From: Aplysia californica
Lineage: Eukaryota; Mollusca; Gastropoda; Aplysiida; Aplysiidae
NCBI RefSeq assembly: GCF_000002075.1
Contig: NW_004797421.1
Coordinates: 627,582-691,581 of the forward strand
DNA length: 64,000 bases
Direction of reading: 5' to 3'
Shown here: positions 52,948 to 64,000 of the stretch, one piece after another
How positions within the stretch are numbered: position 1 is the stretch's first letter
Layout: every line of letters begins with the position of its first letter
Made by a program: the position numbers and the translations under genes
The notes under the pieces: model-generated
Databases searched by the model: none
What the model saw: the letters and a program-made list of their open reading frames with translations, nothing else
Told to the model about the DNA's origin: nothing

Positions 52948-53436
52948 TCATACGGTGCCTTGCCGACTGGCGTGGGCGATCATGGACCTCCACTTCACTC
53001 TGTCTTGCGCTGCAGCAATGGTGTCTGTTGTTCTTGCTGCTCCTAGCCATGTTGTCATCTTGTCCAGTATCTTTTCCGTCTGTCTGCCTCTGCCTCCCTT
53101 TCCATCAAACTTGCCTGTTGTTACAATATTCTCTAATGCTTCTTTCCGCATTGTGTGTCCGAAGAAATTTGCCTGTCGCTTTCTTATATTCGTCATAAGT
53201 TGTCTTCCATAATTTGCTTCAACCAAGACTTCTTCATTTGTTTTTCTAGCTCTCCATGGGATACGTAGCATGCGTCTTATGAACCACAACTCTGTTGCCA
53301 CGATTGTTCTTTCCAGCTGTTTATTGATTGTCCACGCTTCGCACCCGTATAATAGGATTGGCTCAATGTAACTTTTCAGTACTTCCCAATACATGCAGGT
53401 ATGTTTTGGTTCTTTCTTCAACACCTCTATCAACAC
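52948..53436 (-). mobile_element. LINE fragment (RT C-terminal domain)
   Basis: Open frame with SYIEPILLYGCEAWTINKQ, ELWFIRRMLRIPWRARKTNE, then NFFGHTMRKEALENIVTTG and GKGGRGRQTEKILDKMTTW. This is the C-terminal region typical of endonuclease-type LINEs annotated as craniofacial development protein-like in many animals. The start abuts a SINE at 53437. Confidence 0.75.
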
Positions 53437-53635
53437 AATTTAGATCATTTAGGAGGCAGGCTTCCGACCCTGCCTGTCCGGGCCAATCCTGGCTGAGAGG
53501 AATACAACATCCGAGCAGAAAGACTGAGACACTCCCAAAAATTTATCTCCACTCTGAATTTGAACTAAGGTCACCTGTGTGCCACCACAAAGCGCCTAAC
53601 CATTACACAACAGACAGACACCAGTGAGCTTCAGC
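53437..53635 (-). repeat. SINE family D, inverted
   Basis: Reverse copy beginning aacacaatttagatcattta and ending in the head with gcgcctaaccattacacaac; directly abuts a LINE fragment on its left. Confidence 0.65.
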
Positions 53636-54046
53636 CAGCATGCTCGGTAAACAAGAGAAAAAACAAGTTTTGTCGTAAGAAATGAAATTGGGACACACCA
53701 TAGATCTTTTCATAAAACAATGTATACTGGCGGTAAAAAAAAAAAAATCGATTGTGCATAAATAAAAATCCAGTCTTTTGAGTCTTTACACATTTCCTTT
53801 CACGCGAGTAATATTAAGTAGTCCAAAGAGCAGGTTATGACATAAAAATAACCTTTTGTTGTTTCAATTAGTGTTCATAGCACAAACATAAAAAAATGAA
53901 AAATTGGCATTTCTTCCACTTCCACATCATGCGGCTGATTTTTTGTATTCTTTGTTTTTTCGTGAAGTTAGGTCTTTGTTTATAATATAAACCTCAATAA
54001 CATTTAATTTTGACCATTGTCACCCAAGAACGACAGTAGGTTTAAC

Positions 54047-54543
54047 CAAAGATAGTACATAACAAGATGGGCCACTTCTCTCTTTGAGCCAATTAAAAAA
54101 GTGTCCTCAAAATTCGGTGGCGCCCTCTTCACAAAAGCGCACCTTTTGCGAACAGAGTTATCCTACTTGGGTTTAAAAAATCAAAGTGAAACTAGCAAGT
54201 TTTTGAATGAATTTCTGAAGAACGCTTTTTTAAAATGGTTACGCTGACAAAAAACCTCTTCCGGAGGAAAGGGTGATTGTTTTCTTCGTTTAATTTGACT
54301 TTAGAATGAAAGGCGAGAGGTCATTAAAATTTTAAAAACTAAAACTCCGTACTGAACGAACCCGAACTGCTGATGAACAGCAGTCGATCTGCGCACGCAC
54401 GCAAGGAGGTGCTATTCCTATTCTTCTTCTGGAAAAACGAAAGAGAGCTTCAAAACAGACTGCAGCGCCATCTGAAGGAAAGAGCATACTTCCTGCGGAC
54501 ACTTTTTAGGCTGAGTGGCCCATCTTGTTATTTACTATCTTTG
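54047..54543. mobile_element. P-like TIR element (MITE), copy 2
   Basis: 497 bp with inverted ends starting CAAAGATAGTACATAACAAG, flanked by GTTTAAC (54040-54046 and 54544-54550). Interior matches copy 1 in the opposite orientation. The 7-bp duplication and the CA-start end with ATAACA and TGG resemble P elements. Confidence 0.75.
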
Positions 54544-54984
54544 GTTTAACTCAACATCTGAGAAATCTGGCCATCGGAATGCTCCGTGTGTTTCCCCTGT
54601 TGCTAGGACATTCAACATCAGTTCTCTCAGGAACTCAAACCAGAAAGAGCAAGCTAACCATAGAACAGTGTGAGTTCTCATATTGTAAAAGAAGTTCTTC
54701 AAATAGCAAAAGTGCTGTGACTGAGACAATCACAAAAAGGAGCAACACCAGAAAATGTATACTCTTGTCAGGAATGCAAAAGAAAAACACCAGTTAAAGT
54801 GCAAAAGTCATCAAAGGCCTGCTTCATGTATCAGTTTGACATCTTTCAAATAGACATCTCAAACACTTTTGAAGTCGACAAATGTGTTTGACGTGGAAAA
54901 AAGAAATTGAAGAAAACAGATGGTATAATTGCAATAATCGTTGGAAAAATATCACTGCCACCAAGAAAAAAGGTAACCAATACG

Positions 54985-55200
54985 AGGAGTTGGTAGCCTA
55001 GTGGTTACTGTACAGGATTCGTAATTGTGAAATTGTAGGTTGGGGGTTCAAGACAGCTCGGCCTAGCATTGTGTCCTTGGGAAAGGCACTTGACATTAAT
55101 GTTCCCATTTGCCTCGGTCCTATCGGAGATGAGACATTATATAATCAGAGGTCTCGCGTCTTAAATAACCTTGCAGCTTTTCAAAGAGCGTTAACCCTTT
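54985..55200 (+). repeat. SINE family C
   Basis: Head ggtagcctagtggttactgt, B box gggggttcaagac, core gtgtccttgggaaaggcact and the same 3' half as the copy at 46495. Confidence 0.75.
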
Positions 55201-55549
55201 GAGCCCTCTCGTCCTGAGGCTACCGTGCCCATCTGCCTGAGCTCCTGGGCAATTCGCGCCTATATCACTCTCACATATATACATGTACATAATTGTCTGA
55301 ATCATATTCCATTAGTCCTTGTTATTATCAGCATCTAGATCTAATTCAGAAAGATTTTCAGAATAATCAATAACGTCCTGTACAGCAAACACTGTTTCGA
55401 GCATTTTGTCATAGTTGGGCCGGGTTGGGGATAAGGTCTTGCTCATCGCTGTACTGATGGCTTGGCGTAGGGGCAATGTTACGTGCCACTGGTGTACCAG
55501 TGGCTAGGGCTCAAAGGGTTAAACCTTAACAATTTCGCATTTCTTACCA

Positions 55550-57360
55550 GGTATTAATGAAAAGATAGACAGATTAGGGTATAGGCCGCACGTTCCACCT
55601 TTCACTATCCAGGGCTGGCCTCTTAATGTTATTCCATGTCTTCCCACTTTTCTGTACATCAATCTATGTGGCCTTCCCCTTGATCTTTTACCCTGTGGAT
55701 TCCAATCCAACACTTTCCTTATTAAGCAGCTGCCTGATTTCCTGATGTCTAATCCATTGCCACCACCTTTTTTCCACTTCATCTGTCTGGGCTCTGTCTT
55801 GTGCACCTTAACACTTACTCAATGGTGACCCTGCCTGTCCATCTGATCCTCAGTAACTTTCTCAACTACTCGTTCAAGAAAACCTGTATCCTCTTTATGC
55901 AAGTCTGAGATGTGTTCCATGTCTCACATCCATACAACAAGACTGACTTCACATTTGAGTTGAAAATCCTCAGCTTTGTTCCAAAAGAGATATGCCTGGT
56001 CCTCCAAATCCTATTCGGAGATATAAAAAAAGCTTGTGCCTTTCCAAGGCAGAACTTTATTTCAGCACCTGTTCCCCCCTCTCTGTTAACTATACTTCCA
56101 GGATAGCAGAAGGGTTCAACGTCTTCTAGTGCATCTGATCATCCAACTGTGTCAATGGGGTCTATCGTATGCCATTTCTGTGTCCTCTGGTGGTTTCCTT
56201 CATCAGCCAATCGATCGCCAAGATGAAGGGGAAAGGTGATAGTAAACATCCCTGTCTCACACCGGTCTTGATGTCAAAGCTGTCAGTGAGCTGGCCATCA
56301 TGTATAACCCCGCAACTTGTCCCTTCATACATGCTCTTGATGAGGTCCACCAACTTCTGTGGGATTCTGTGATGTCTCACTATCTTCCATAGTGTTGCTT
56401 GGTTTATACTGTCAAAAGCCTTGTAGTAAAAAAAAAAGTGGACGATCAACTAAGAGTTCCACTCCAGGGACAGTTCCACTATGATCCTCACTGTGGTAAT
56501 CTGTCAGTGGTTGACCAATTTTTTCAAAAACCAGCCTGTTCATCCCGAAGTCTCGGGTCTATTGCAGTCTTGGTTCACTCCAGTATGATTCTGTTGAAGG
56601 CCTTACCTGGCATAGAGAGAAGTGTGAAGGTGAAATCCCCCCTCTTTAGGAAGCTTCATGAGGTGTCCTTCTTTCCAATCCTTTGGGAAATTGCTCTCAT
56701 TCCAAATCCCGGTAAACAGTGGGATAAGGAGGTCTGTTGTCACAGTGGCATCTATTTTTAGGGTCTCAGGTGGAATCTGATCAGGACCAGCCACTCTACC
56801 TTTGTTCAGCTTCTTAATGGCATCCAGAATCTCTTGTTTTGAAGGAGCATCACAGCTGATTGGTAACTTATTTCTTGTTGGCAGGATGTTTGGCTGGTTA
56901 CTTGATGGCGGACTGTTCAGGAGACTGTTGAAATGCTCTATCCATCGTTTCCACTGAGATTCCTTTCCAAAAATGGTTTTCCTCTCATGGTCATTTACTG
57001 GTACATCTGGTTTCCCATGTTTTTTCCCTGAAAGAGTCTTTATGGCCTAGTAAAAGATTCGCATGTGCCCTCCTGCCGCTGCTTCCTCTGCCCTCTCTGC
57101 CAACTTGTTCATGAATTTCTCCTCATCTTTTCTTAGTGATCTCTTGACATCTTTAGCTGCTGTCCAGCACTGCTTCAATGCATCCGCTCTGGATCCCCTT
57201 GTTCTACTTGCATTCGCCTTTGCCTTCAGTTATCTTTTTTTCCTAATCAAATCCACAGAGTGTCGGCTAATCCATCCCTTTTGCTCCACTTCTCGAATAC
57301 TTCTTGACATGTCGAAGTAAAGACTTCTCCCCTCCTAGATCAGCCAGAGGTTGAAATCTG
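55550..57360 (-). mobile_element. RTE/CR1-type LINE, degenerate
   Basis: On the - strand, pieces of RT are AGPDQIPPETLK and FPKDWKEGHLMKLPKEG (56794-56603), YKAFDSINQATLWKIVRHH and DIKTGVRQGCLLSPFPF (56449-56162), a YGCET-like box near 55910-55950, and DWNPQGKRSRGRPHRLMYRK (about 55690-55640). Pieces are in different frames with stops between, so it is old. It lies within the putative - strand host gene. Confidence 0.8.
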
Positions 57361-57677
57361 CTCCTCAGCTGCAGCTATAGGGTGGATAATACACGAGCCT
57401 TTTCAATATTGAAGCAAGAGAACTCTGGGGGCTCTCGTGGTCTATAGGTATCGTGTGTGGTGTTTGCTTCTCACTCAATAGGTCGCCGGTTCGGAACACG
57501 ACAGCGACAGAAAAATCTCCTTCTTCTGAAATGTTCTCCTTTTATCTCTTCACCGGTACTCTAGACATGTTCTGTCATTTGTTTTCATCTCCACTTCTAA
57601 CCCCCCCCGCCCCGCCCCGCTCAATATGTGTCGAGATGAAAATAGATCATGGTCTCAAAGTCTAAAAGTAGGTCTAC

Positions 57678-57719
57678 CTCTTCCTCCTCTTGCTCTTTGG
57701 TAGCAGTTGCTTGTGTTTC
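57678..57719 (-). CDS. Candidate internal exon of the unidentified gene
   Basis: On the - strand: tttctgtctcattcaaag, then 42 nt reading ETQATATKEQEEEE, then GTAGAC. The pyrimidine tract is fair and the acidic composition suits the downstream end. It links in phase only if the 52549 acceptor is used. Could be chance. Confidence 0.25.
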
Positions 57720-58126
57720 CTTTGAATGAGACAGAAAAAAAACAAGAAAAAAAATGTCGCCTGTGAAGAACAGGAACCACAGAGTGAGTGTTAAGATGTA
57801 AAACCTGTTGATGGCAGCCTTTTCAAAGACCAACAAAATCCAAAGAGGTACATGCCGATAACATGGTGACTGAATGAGTCATTTTACTGCAAAAGTGCTA
57901 ATATTGCACTGGAAAACTGGACACAGGATGGACGTAAAAATGCTCTACTTCCCCATAGCCTTGTCTTTGAAAAAAATGTATCTGTCACCATGGGTTGTTT
58001 ACCTTTCGTTTAACATTTTACCATCTGGGACTCCAGCAGTCAGAGGGGAGGTACCGGTAATTTAGGAAAGACAGCCTATAGATGACATACAAGGCAGAAC
58101 CAAGGCTCCTTTCAGCCGTAATTGTA

Positions 58127-58250
58127 CAGTGAAACTCGGTTTCGACGAACTCGAATTCAACAAAAACTCGGATTCAACTAAAGGAGTTGGATTCCCCAAT
58201 TTTTTAATTCATAAAAATCAATAAAAATAACTCGGATTCAACGAACACAT
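58127..58250 (+). mobile_element. Pogo-like TIR end, solo fragment
   Basis: TA then CAGTGAAACTCGGTTTCGAC with repeats of aactcggattcaac; same family as the ends at 48660 and 51149. The other end was not identified. Confidence 0.45.
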
Positions 58251-58649
58251 AAATGAGGAGTCAAAAGGCTTGTATTTGTCTATGTCGTTTCCCATCACCC
58301 ATCTGTCCAAGTTCTGTTAAGGAGTTTATTGGTGTGCATAAAGCAACAACAACGAAAAAAAAAAGAAAGAAACAGAAAAAGGTGTTGCATAAGAACGTCG
58401 CATGTACATTTTTTCAATTTTCCAAACTGGCAAATTCAGAGTGGCATTCACGAAGTTCTAGACAGGGAAGAGCAGACTGGTAATTCTGGGGGGAAAATTC
58501 TGTAAGTCAAATGGAAATACGCAGGCCTGCAGCATACACTTTCTGATCACTGGTGGTCTTACTACAAAGAAATGACAAATGGTTCACAACGAAGAATATT
58601 TGCTGCCCAGACAAAAAATGTTGTTGTTGAATATAATATATATACACTC

Positions 58650-58795
58650 CAATTGACACAATTTGGATCAATATCGAGGCAGGCTGAGAGGGATGGATAC
58701 AAGATTGCAGCAGAAAGACCAAAATACTTGATAAATATTCTCCTCACATGGGAATCGAACTCAGGTCTTCTGTGAGTGCTGGCAATGCCAGTGCC
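58650..58795 (-). repeat. SINE family D, inverted
   Basis: Starts gacacaatttggatcaatat and ends with a B-box-like atgggaatcgaactcaggtc followed by a poly-C tract. Confidence 0.6.
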
Positions 58796-59449
58796 CCCCC
58801 CCCCCCCCCACTCCCACCAAAACAAACTACATAAAACCAGGAGATTGTTTCACACAAAGCCATTTAACACAAAATTCCAGCAACATGAAAGGATTTCACC
58901 CCCTATTTTCCCCCTCTTTATTAAATGTATTACCTTAACACAATAAAAATAATTCCAGTAGATCTGGTTACACAAAGTGGAAAGGTAAACAGCAATTTCG
59001 TTAATCAAAAAGGATGCCGGGAAATATTTCCAAGTGAAAAGATGATGTGATTCTCATTGGAAGTTTTATTTAATGTGACCATAATAAGTATGACAAAATT
59101 ACTATAAAAACACATACTGGTAGCTAAAATTTTATTGTTTTGAGTAATATGGGTTATGGCTACAAATTTACATGAACCCTCTCGTGTAAATGAACACCTG
59201 CAGGGCTTACAGACCATCTCCGTGTCTATCAACTCTCAAAATGACAATAGTATCCCAATTATACGAGCACACTTGTACATTACTAGCGGGCAAAAGAAAC
59301 ACAAAAGTTCTGTTTACCTTTGCAGTGGTGATCATCTTCGTGTTCCATCTGGCATTATGAAAGGATACGCGAGGTATCACTGTGAATATTACATTTTAAC
59401 GGAATAGATCTACATTTTCAACTTCCGGTTAATGCATCAAAATGGTCAG

Positions 59450-60260
59450 TACTGGTTATGGCCACCATTAGATCGGAAAACCACAGTGCATTTCCGGTAC
59501 AAGGAAACCACTTGGCTGTTAGTAAAACGTTGCGACACCTTCCTCCACATCTCCTGGATGGTTACATCCAGTTCCTGCGTGATTCTCAGCCTTGTTGTCT
59601 CCCCTTGATGCGACGATTAATTTCTTCCCAAAAATTTTTAATTGGGTTTTAATCGATGCTAAGGGCAGGGTGATGCTGCAGAGTGATGCCATGGTGTTGG
59701 AGGAAATCCCGTGTAACACGGGAAGTGTGCTCACAAGCATTATTTAGCTGGAACTGGAAGTTAAAATTTTGTGTGGGTTGAGGGGCCTAAGAACTCCTGC
59801 TATGCAGGAGGCAGCATTGATACCTTGACCTCGACCTTGGCCTTGATTTTGGAAGATCATTGGTCCTATTTTGTGGTTCCACATGATTCCACCCCAGATC
59901 ATGACACGATGTCCTCCCCAGAGATTCATCTCTATGACACAGTTGCCACGATAACGTTCGTCTCCGTCTTGATAAACTATGAGGTCCCTGTTTGTTGTAT
60001 CTATGGAGAACAAGCATTTGTCCGAAAATGAGAACTGAGGACCAGTCTCTCAGATGGCTGTTGATATAGTGCAGGGCCCAGTTGAGACACTCTTGGTGAT
60101 GGTGTTTGGTCGAGACTGAACCATGGTAAGGTCGACGGCACCTACAGCCTATCTGACGCAATCGTCGGTTCACTGTGTGTCGACTTCTGGCTCTTTCGTG
60201 GGTACCCTTGATCAAATCTGACGTTCTTGTAGCTGTCTGAAGTCGATTTGAACGAAACAT
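59450..60260 (-). mobile_element. Tc1-like transposase pseudogene
   Basis: On the - strand: HTVNRRLRQIGCRCRRPYHG and QECLNWALHYINSHLRDWSS (60260 side), then FSIDTTNRDLIVYQDGDERY and MNLWGGHRVMIWGGIMW, a classic Tc1 DDE-domain segment. A diverged C-terminal end with NPIKNFW-like sequence lies near 59640. Two frames are needed, so it is broken. TIRs were not identified. Confidence 0.8.
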
Positions 60261-60927
60261 CTGGACAATGTGTTTGTACGCACGTGCATTGGTCCCTATG
60301 GGTCGACCTGACCTTTTTCAATCCGACGTCGTACTCGAGAGCTGAAAATGGCTTATCAGTCTGTGGATAGTCTAGATGTGAACACCAAAATGATTGGCAA
60401 CCACGATTGGCCTTTCTCCACCATCCAAACAGCCTATTGCTCTTTCTTGCTGTATAGCCCTAAAACATTGCATTGTCGTTGCAAATGCAGACGAAACGAC
60501 CGAAACGATTTTTTAAAACGGCTTTTATCGCCGAGCTTTGGTGACTATTTTTCACCCTCTTTTCACTTATTTAGACCGTGTTTCGGAGGCACCTTTTCCA
60601 TGCTTCAATAAAGGGGCAATAATTCTAGTTGCCAGTGACAAACAAGACGGGTGATTTTTGATTTCCAAAGAAGCTATGACAAACTATAGATGTTTTTTTT
60701 GTTATGGCCAAAATAGTTTTTTTGTGTGTTTCTTTTGATCGCTAGTACAATATTACTTCAAAGTCTCTTTTACTATTTTAATCTAAATTTTTAGTCCCAT
60801 ATAATTTTTGAAAATATATCATCAACAAAATCCCATTCTCATCTACTCTGTCTGCTTTCCCTTATTAGAGTGAAATAATACACATAGAACAAGCATCTTT
60901 GCAAATGTACTGCTTGAAGCCACTTAC

Positions 60928-60973
60928 TGTCTCCTTCTCTCTCTCAATTATGGACAAGCCCTCTGCTACGCGT
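60928..60973 (-). CDS. Candidate internal exon of the unidentified gene
   Basis: On the - strand: cctctttcacag, then 46 nt reading RVAEGLSIIEREKET, then GTAAGT. Both splice sites are strong. It ends in phase 0. The helical, charged peptide looks like coiled coil. Further upstream exons would lie beyond the LINE, outside the window. Confidence 0.45.
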
Positions 60974-61997
60974 CTGTGAAAGAGGAAAAAAATGTTCTTT
61001 TGGTAATATTCAACATATGGCTATAACACAACACAAAACTTTATTACCTATTTCATTTCAATATGCTGTTGAGTTTGAACTCATTCTACATGCTGCATCA
61101 TACAATACGTTGAACAAAGAATTTTTTTCCAGCTTTGAGAAAACATGTGCAGGGGAAAATATTTTCAAGAACAACCTTCAACAACTTTTCTACCATGAGT
61201 CAGTAGTAGTAGTACAGGGTTTTACGGCGCTCGCAACTGCGTAAGGTCATATGAGCGCGCGAAACACAAGTTGGTAGCATTCGCAACAGTTCACTGCACG
61301 GTTGGTCGACAATTAGACTTTAAAATGCTAAAATACTAAAATTCAGTGTAAATATATTTGCGATTTAAAACAACTCTTATACATAACAATAAAATATTTC
61401 ACAATATTGTTTCACTTTACAATTTGCCATAAAGGCCAATGGCCTTCATAAAATTCAAAATTTTGCTGGGACCAACGACGGAAAAAATGTCTTGCAATTT
61501 CTTGCATTTATAATATATTGTTTCCTTCGGATCTTTCCAAAGTCTAGACATTCGGTTAAGATGACATTCGGTTAAGATGTGTCTAATGGTAAAATCTGTG
61601 TCGCATCCGACACAGAACGGCTTCTCATCTCCCTGTAGGAGATATTTGTGGGTCAGGGCCGTGTGTCCGAAGCGCAGTCGAGTAAAAATGACATCGTCTC
61701 TTCTGGAGAGGTCCGAAGGATTTCGCTGTTCTAGTTTGCGTTTTATAACATATAGTTTATTGCTTTTCTGTTTTTCCCAGTGGCTCTCCCACAGACTGGA
61801 GGTGTACTTTTTACTTTATTTCTAAAATCAGTCTGTGGGAGAGTGTTTGTCGTTGATCCCAGCAGAAGGGATGAAGCTTTCTTCGCCAGGTCGTCTACCT
61901 GCTCGTTTCCTCGGATGCCCACATGGCTAGGTATCCATGCGAACATGATGTTTTTTCCTGTTTCGGATAGTGTATGAATTTTCTGTTGTAGCCTAAC

Positions 61998-62893
<896 letters not shown>

Positions 62894-64000
62894 TTGGGAT
62901 GTAAGAGTGTGTAGTTTGTGAGTGAGGTGATGCAAGACAGAGAGTCAGAAAGGATAAGGAAAGATTTGTTAGGAGAGTTTTCTACAGAGTCCAGTGCCAT
63001 GTCAATGGCAGTGGCCTCCGCAGAGAAAATGGAGGCTTCAGGATGGAGTCTCCTCTAGTGTGTACTGTTGGAAGATGGGGCTGCGGCGCCCACTTCATTG
63101 TCTGTTATGGAGCCATCTGTGAAGATGAGCTCCGCACCGGGGTATTTATCTATTAGTTTTTTGTATTCTGCTTTAAAAGTTTTGGTGTGTGTGCTTTCTT
63201 TGTTGTGTGTGGTCAGCTATAAATCTACTTTTGCCTTGGTGAGGTGCCACGGAGGGAGGTCGGGGAAAAGAATTTGTTGGATGTCTTGTTTGGAAAAGTG
63301 TAAGTTTTTGAGGTCCTCAAGGATTCTGCAGTCGTGCGCTTGATTTTCCGGTGTTGAGCTCTGTTTAACTGCGTATTGTAGTGAGAGTTGTGTGTGCGTC
63401 TGAGTGGTGGTAAGTTTGCCTCGGCCTGGAGGCTCCCCACCGGAGAAGTGCGGAAATCCCCCAGAGCGAGGCGGAGTCCTTGGTTTTGTATTGGGTCTAG
63501 CATTTTTAAGATGTGTGGTTTTGCCGATTCGTAGACTTGACTGCCGTAGTCAAGCCTGGACCGGACGAGGGAGATGTACAAGTGGAGAAGGTGTTTTGAG
63601 TCCCCGCCCCACTCCGGAGCGTTTAGCGCTTCCTGGCACCTCACACGAAGGTCTTTGATGTGTGGTATGATGTGAGTTTTTTTGTCGAACATGACGCCGA
63701 GAAAACGAGCTTGGTCCTGGATGGGAATCCTTTCCCTGTATAGTGTCAAATCCGGCTGCAGCACACGTCTGCCTGTTCGGCAGAAGTGTACTGCAACCGT
63801 CTTTGACGGGGAGAACTTAAAACCGTTATTGTTGGCCCACTTTTCGAGTTTGTGCAGCTGCGTTTGCAGCTGCCTTTCCATAGATTTCAAAAGAGGATTT
63901 TTCGAACGGCAGCATATTAAAAAGTCGTCAACGTATAACGAGCTGTCTATGCTGTTTTGGAGGGTTTTTACAACGAAATTTATTTTAATTTCGAATAGGA

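Overview
The window is animal nuclear DNA: one large intron-rich host gene plus a dense load of transposable elements and simple repeats, with no prokaryotic organisation. The clearest gene is a complete chromosomal kinesin of the KIF4 family on the + strand. It has 25 coding exons (2301-37754) that join in phase into a 1178-residue protein. The repeat types (tRNA-headed SINEs, I-like LINEs with RNase H, Tigger/pogo, Tc1, piggyBac-like and other TIR elements, long CT/GA tracts) and the KIF4 sequence suggest a lophotrochozoan, probably a mollusc and perhaps a gastropod. That placement is inference.

Region 1-2284 is upstream of the start codon and contains palindromic repeats, a GT microsatellite and a degenerate telomere-like tract. 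A splice acceptor sits 16 bases before the ATG, so the transcript starts in a non-coding exon further upstream. Exons 1-7 encode the motor domain, exons 8-23 the coiled-coil stalk, and exons 24-25 the tail. The cysteine-rich (Fe-S) tail domain of vertebrate KIF4 is not found where it would be expected, between exons 24 and 25. The introns carry several short repeat families inserted mostly in the sense direction, an antisense LINE in intron 21, several terminal-inverted-repeat elements, and a duplicated splice acceptor before exon 10.

Region 37755-51200 has no confident host gene. It holds a possible long 3' UTR, paired TIR elements, a degenerate satellite of about 220 bp split by a Tigger-like insertion, and a LINE nested inside another TIR element. 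From 51.4 to 61 kb there is evidence for the 3' end of a second, unidentified host gene on the - strand, whose protein ends in a run of aspartates. Its introns hold an RTE-like LINE, a second LINE fragment, SINEs and a broken Tc1-like transposase gene. The right end (61.2-64 kb) is an I-like LINE on the - strand, split by a Tigger/pogo fossil and running off the window.

A unifying observation is that several intronic SINE families end in the same short 3' tail as the resident I-like LINEs, which suggests these LINEs mobilised them.
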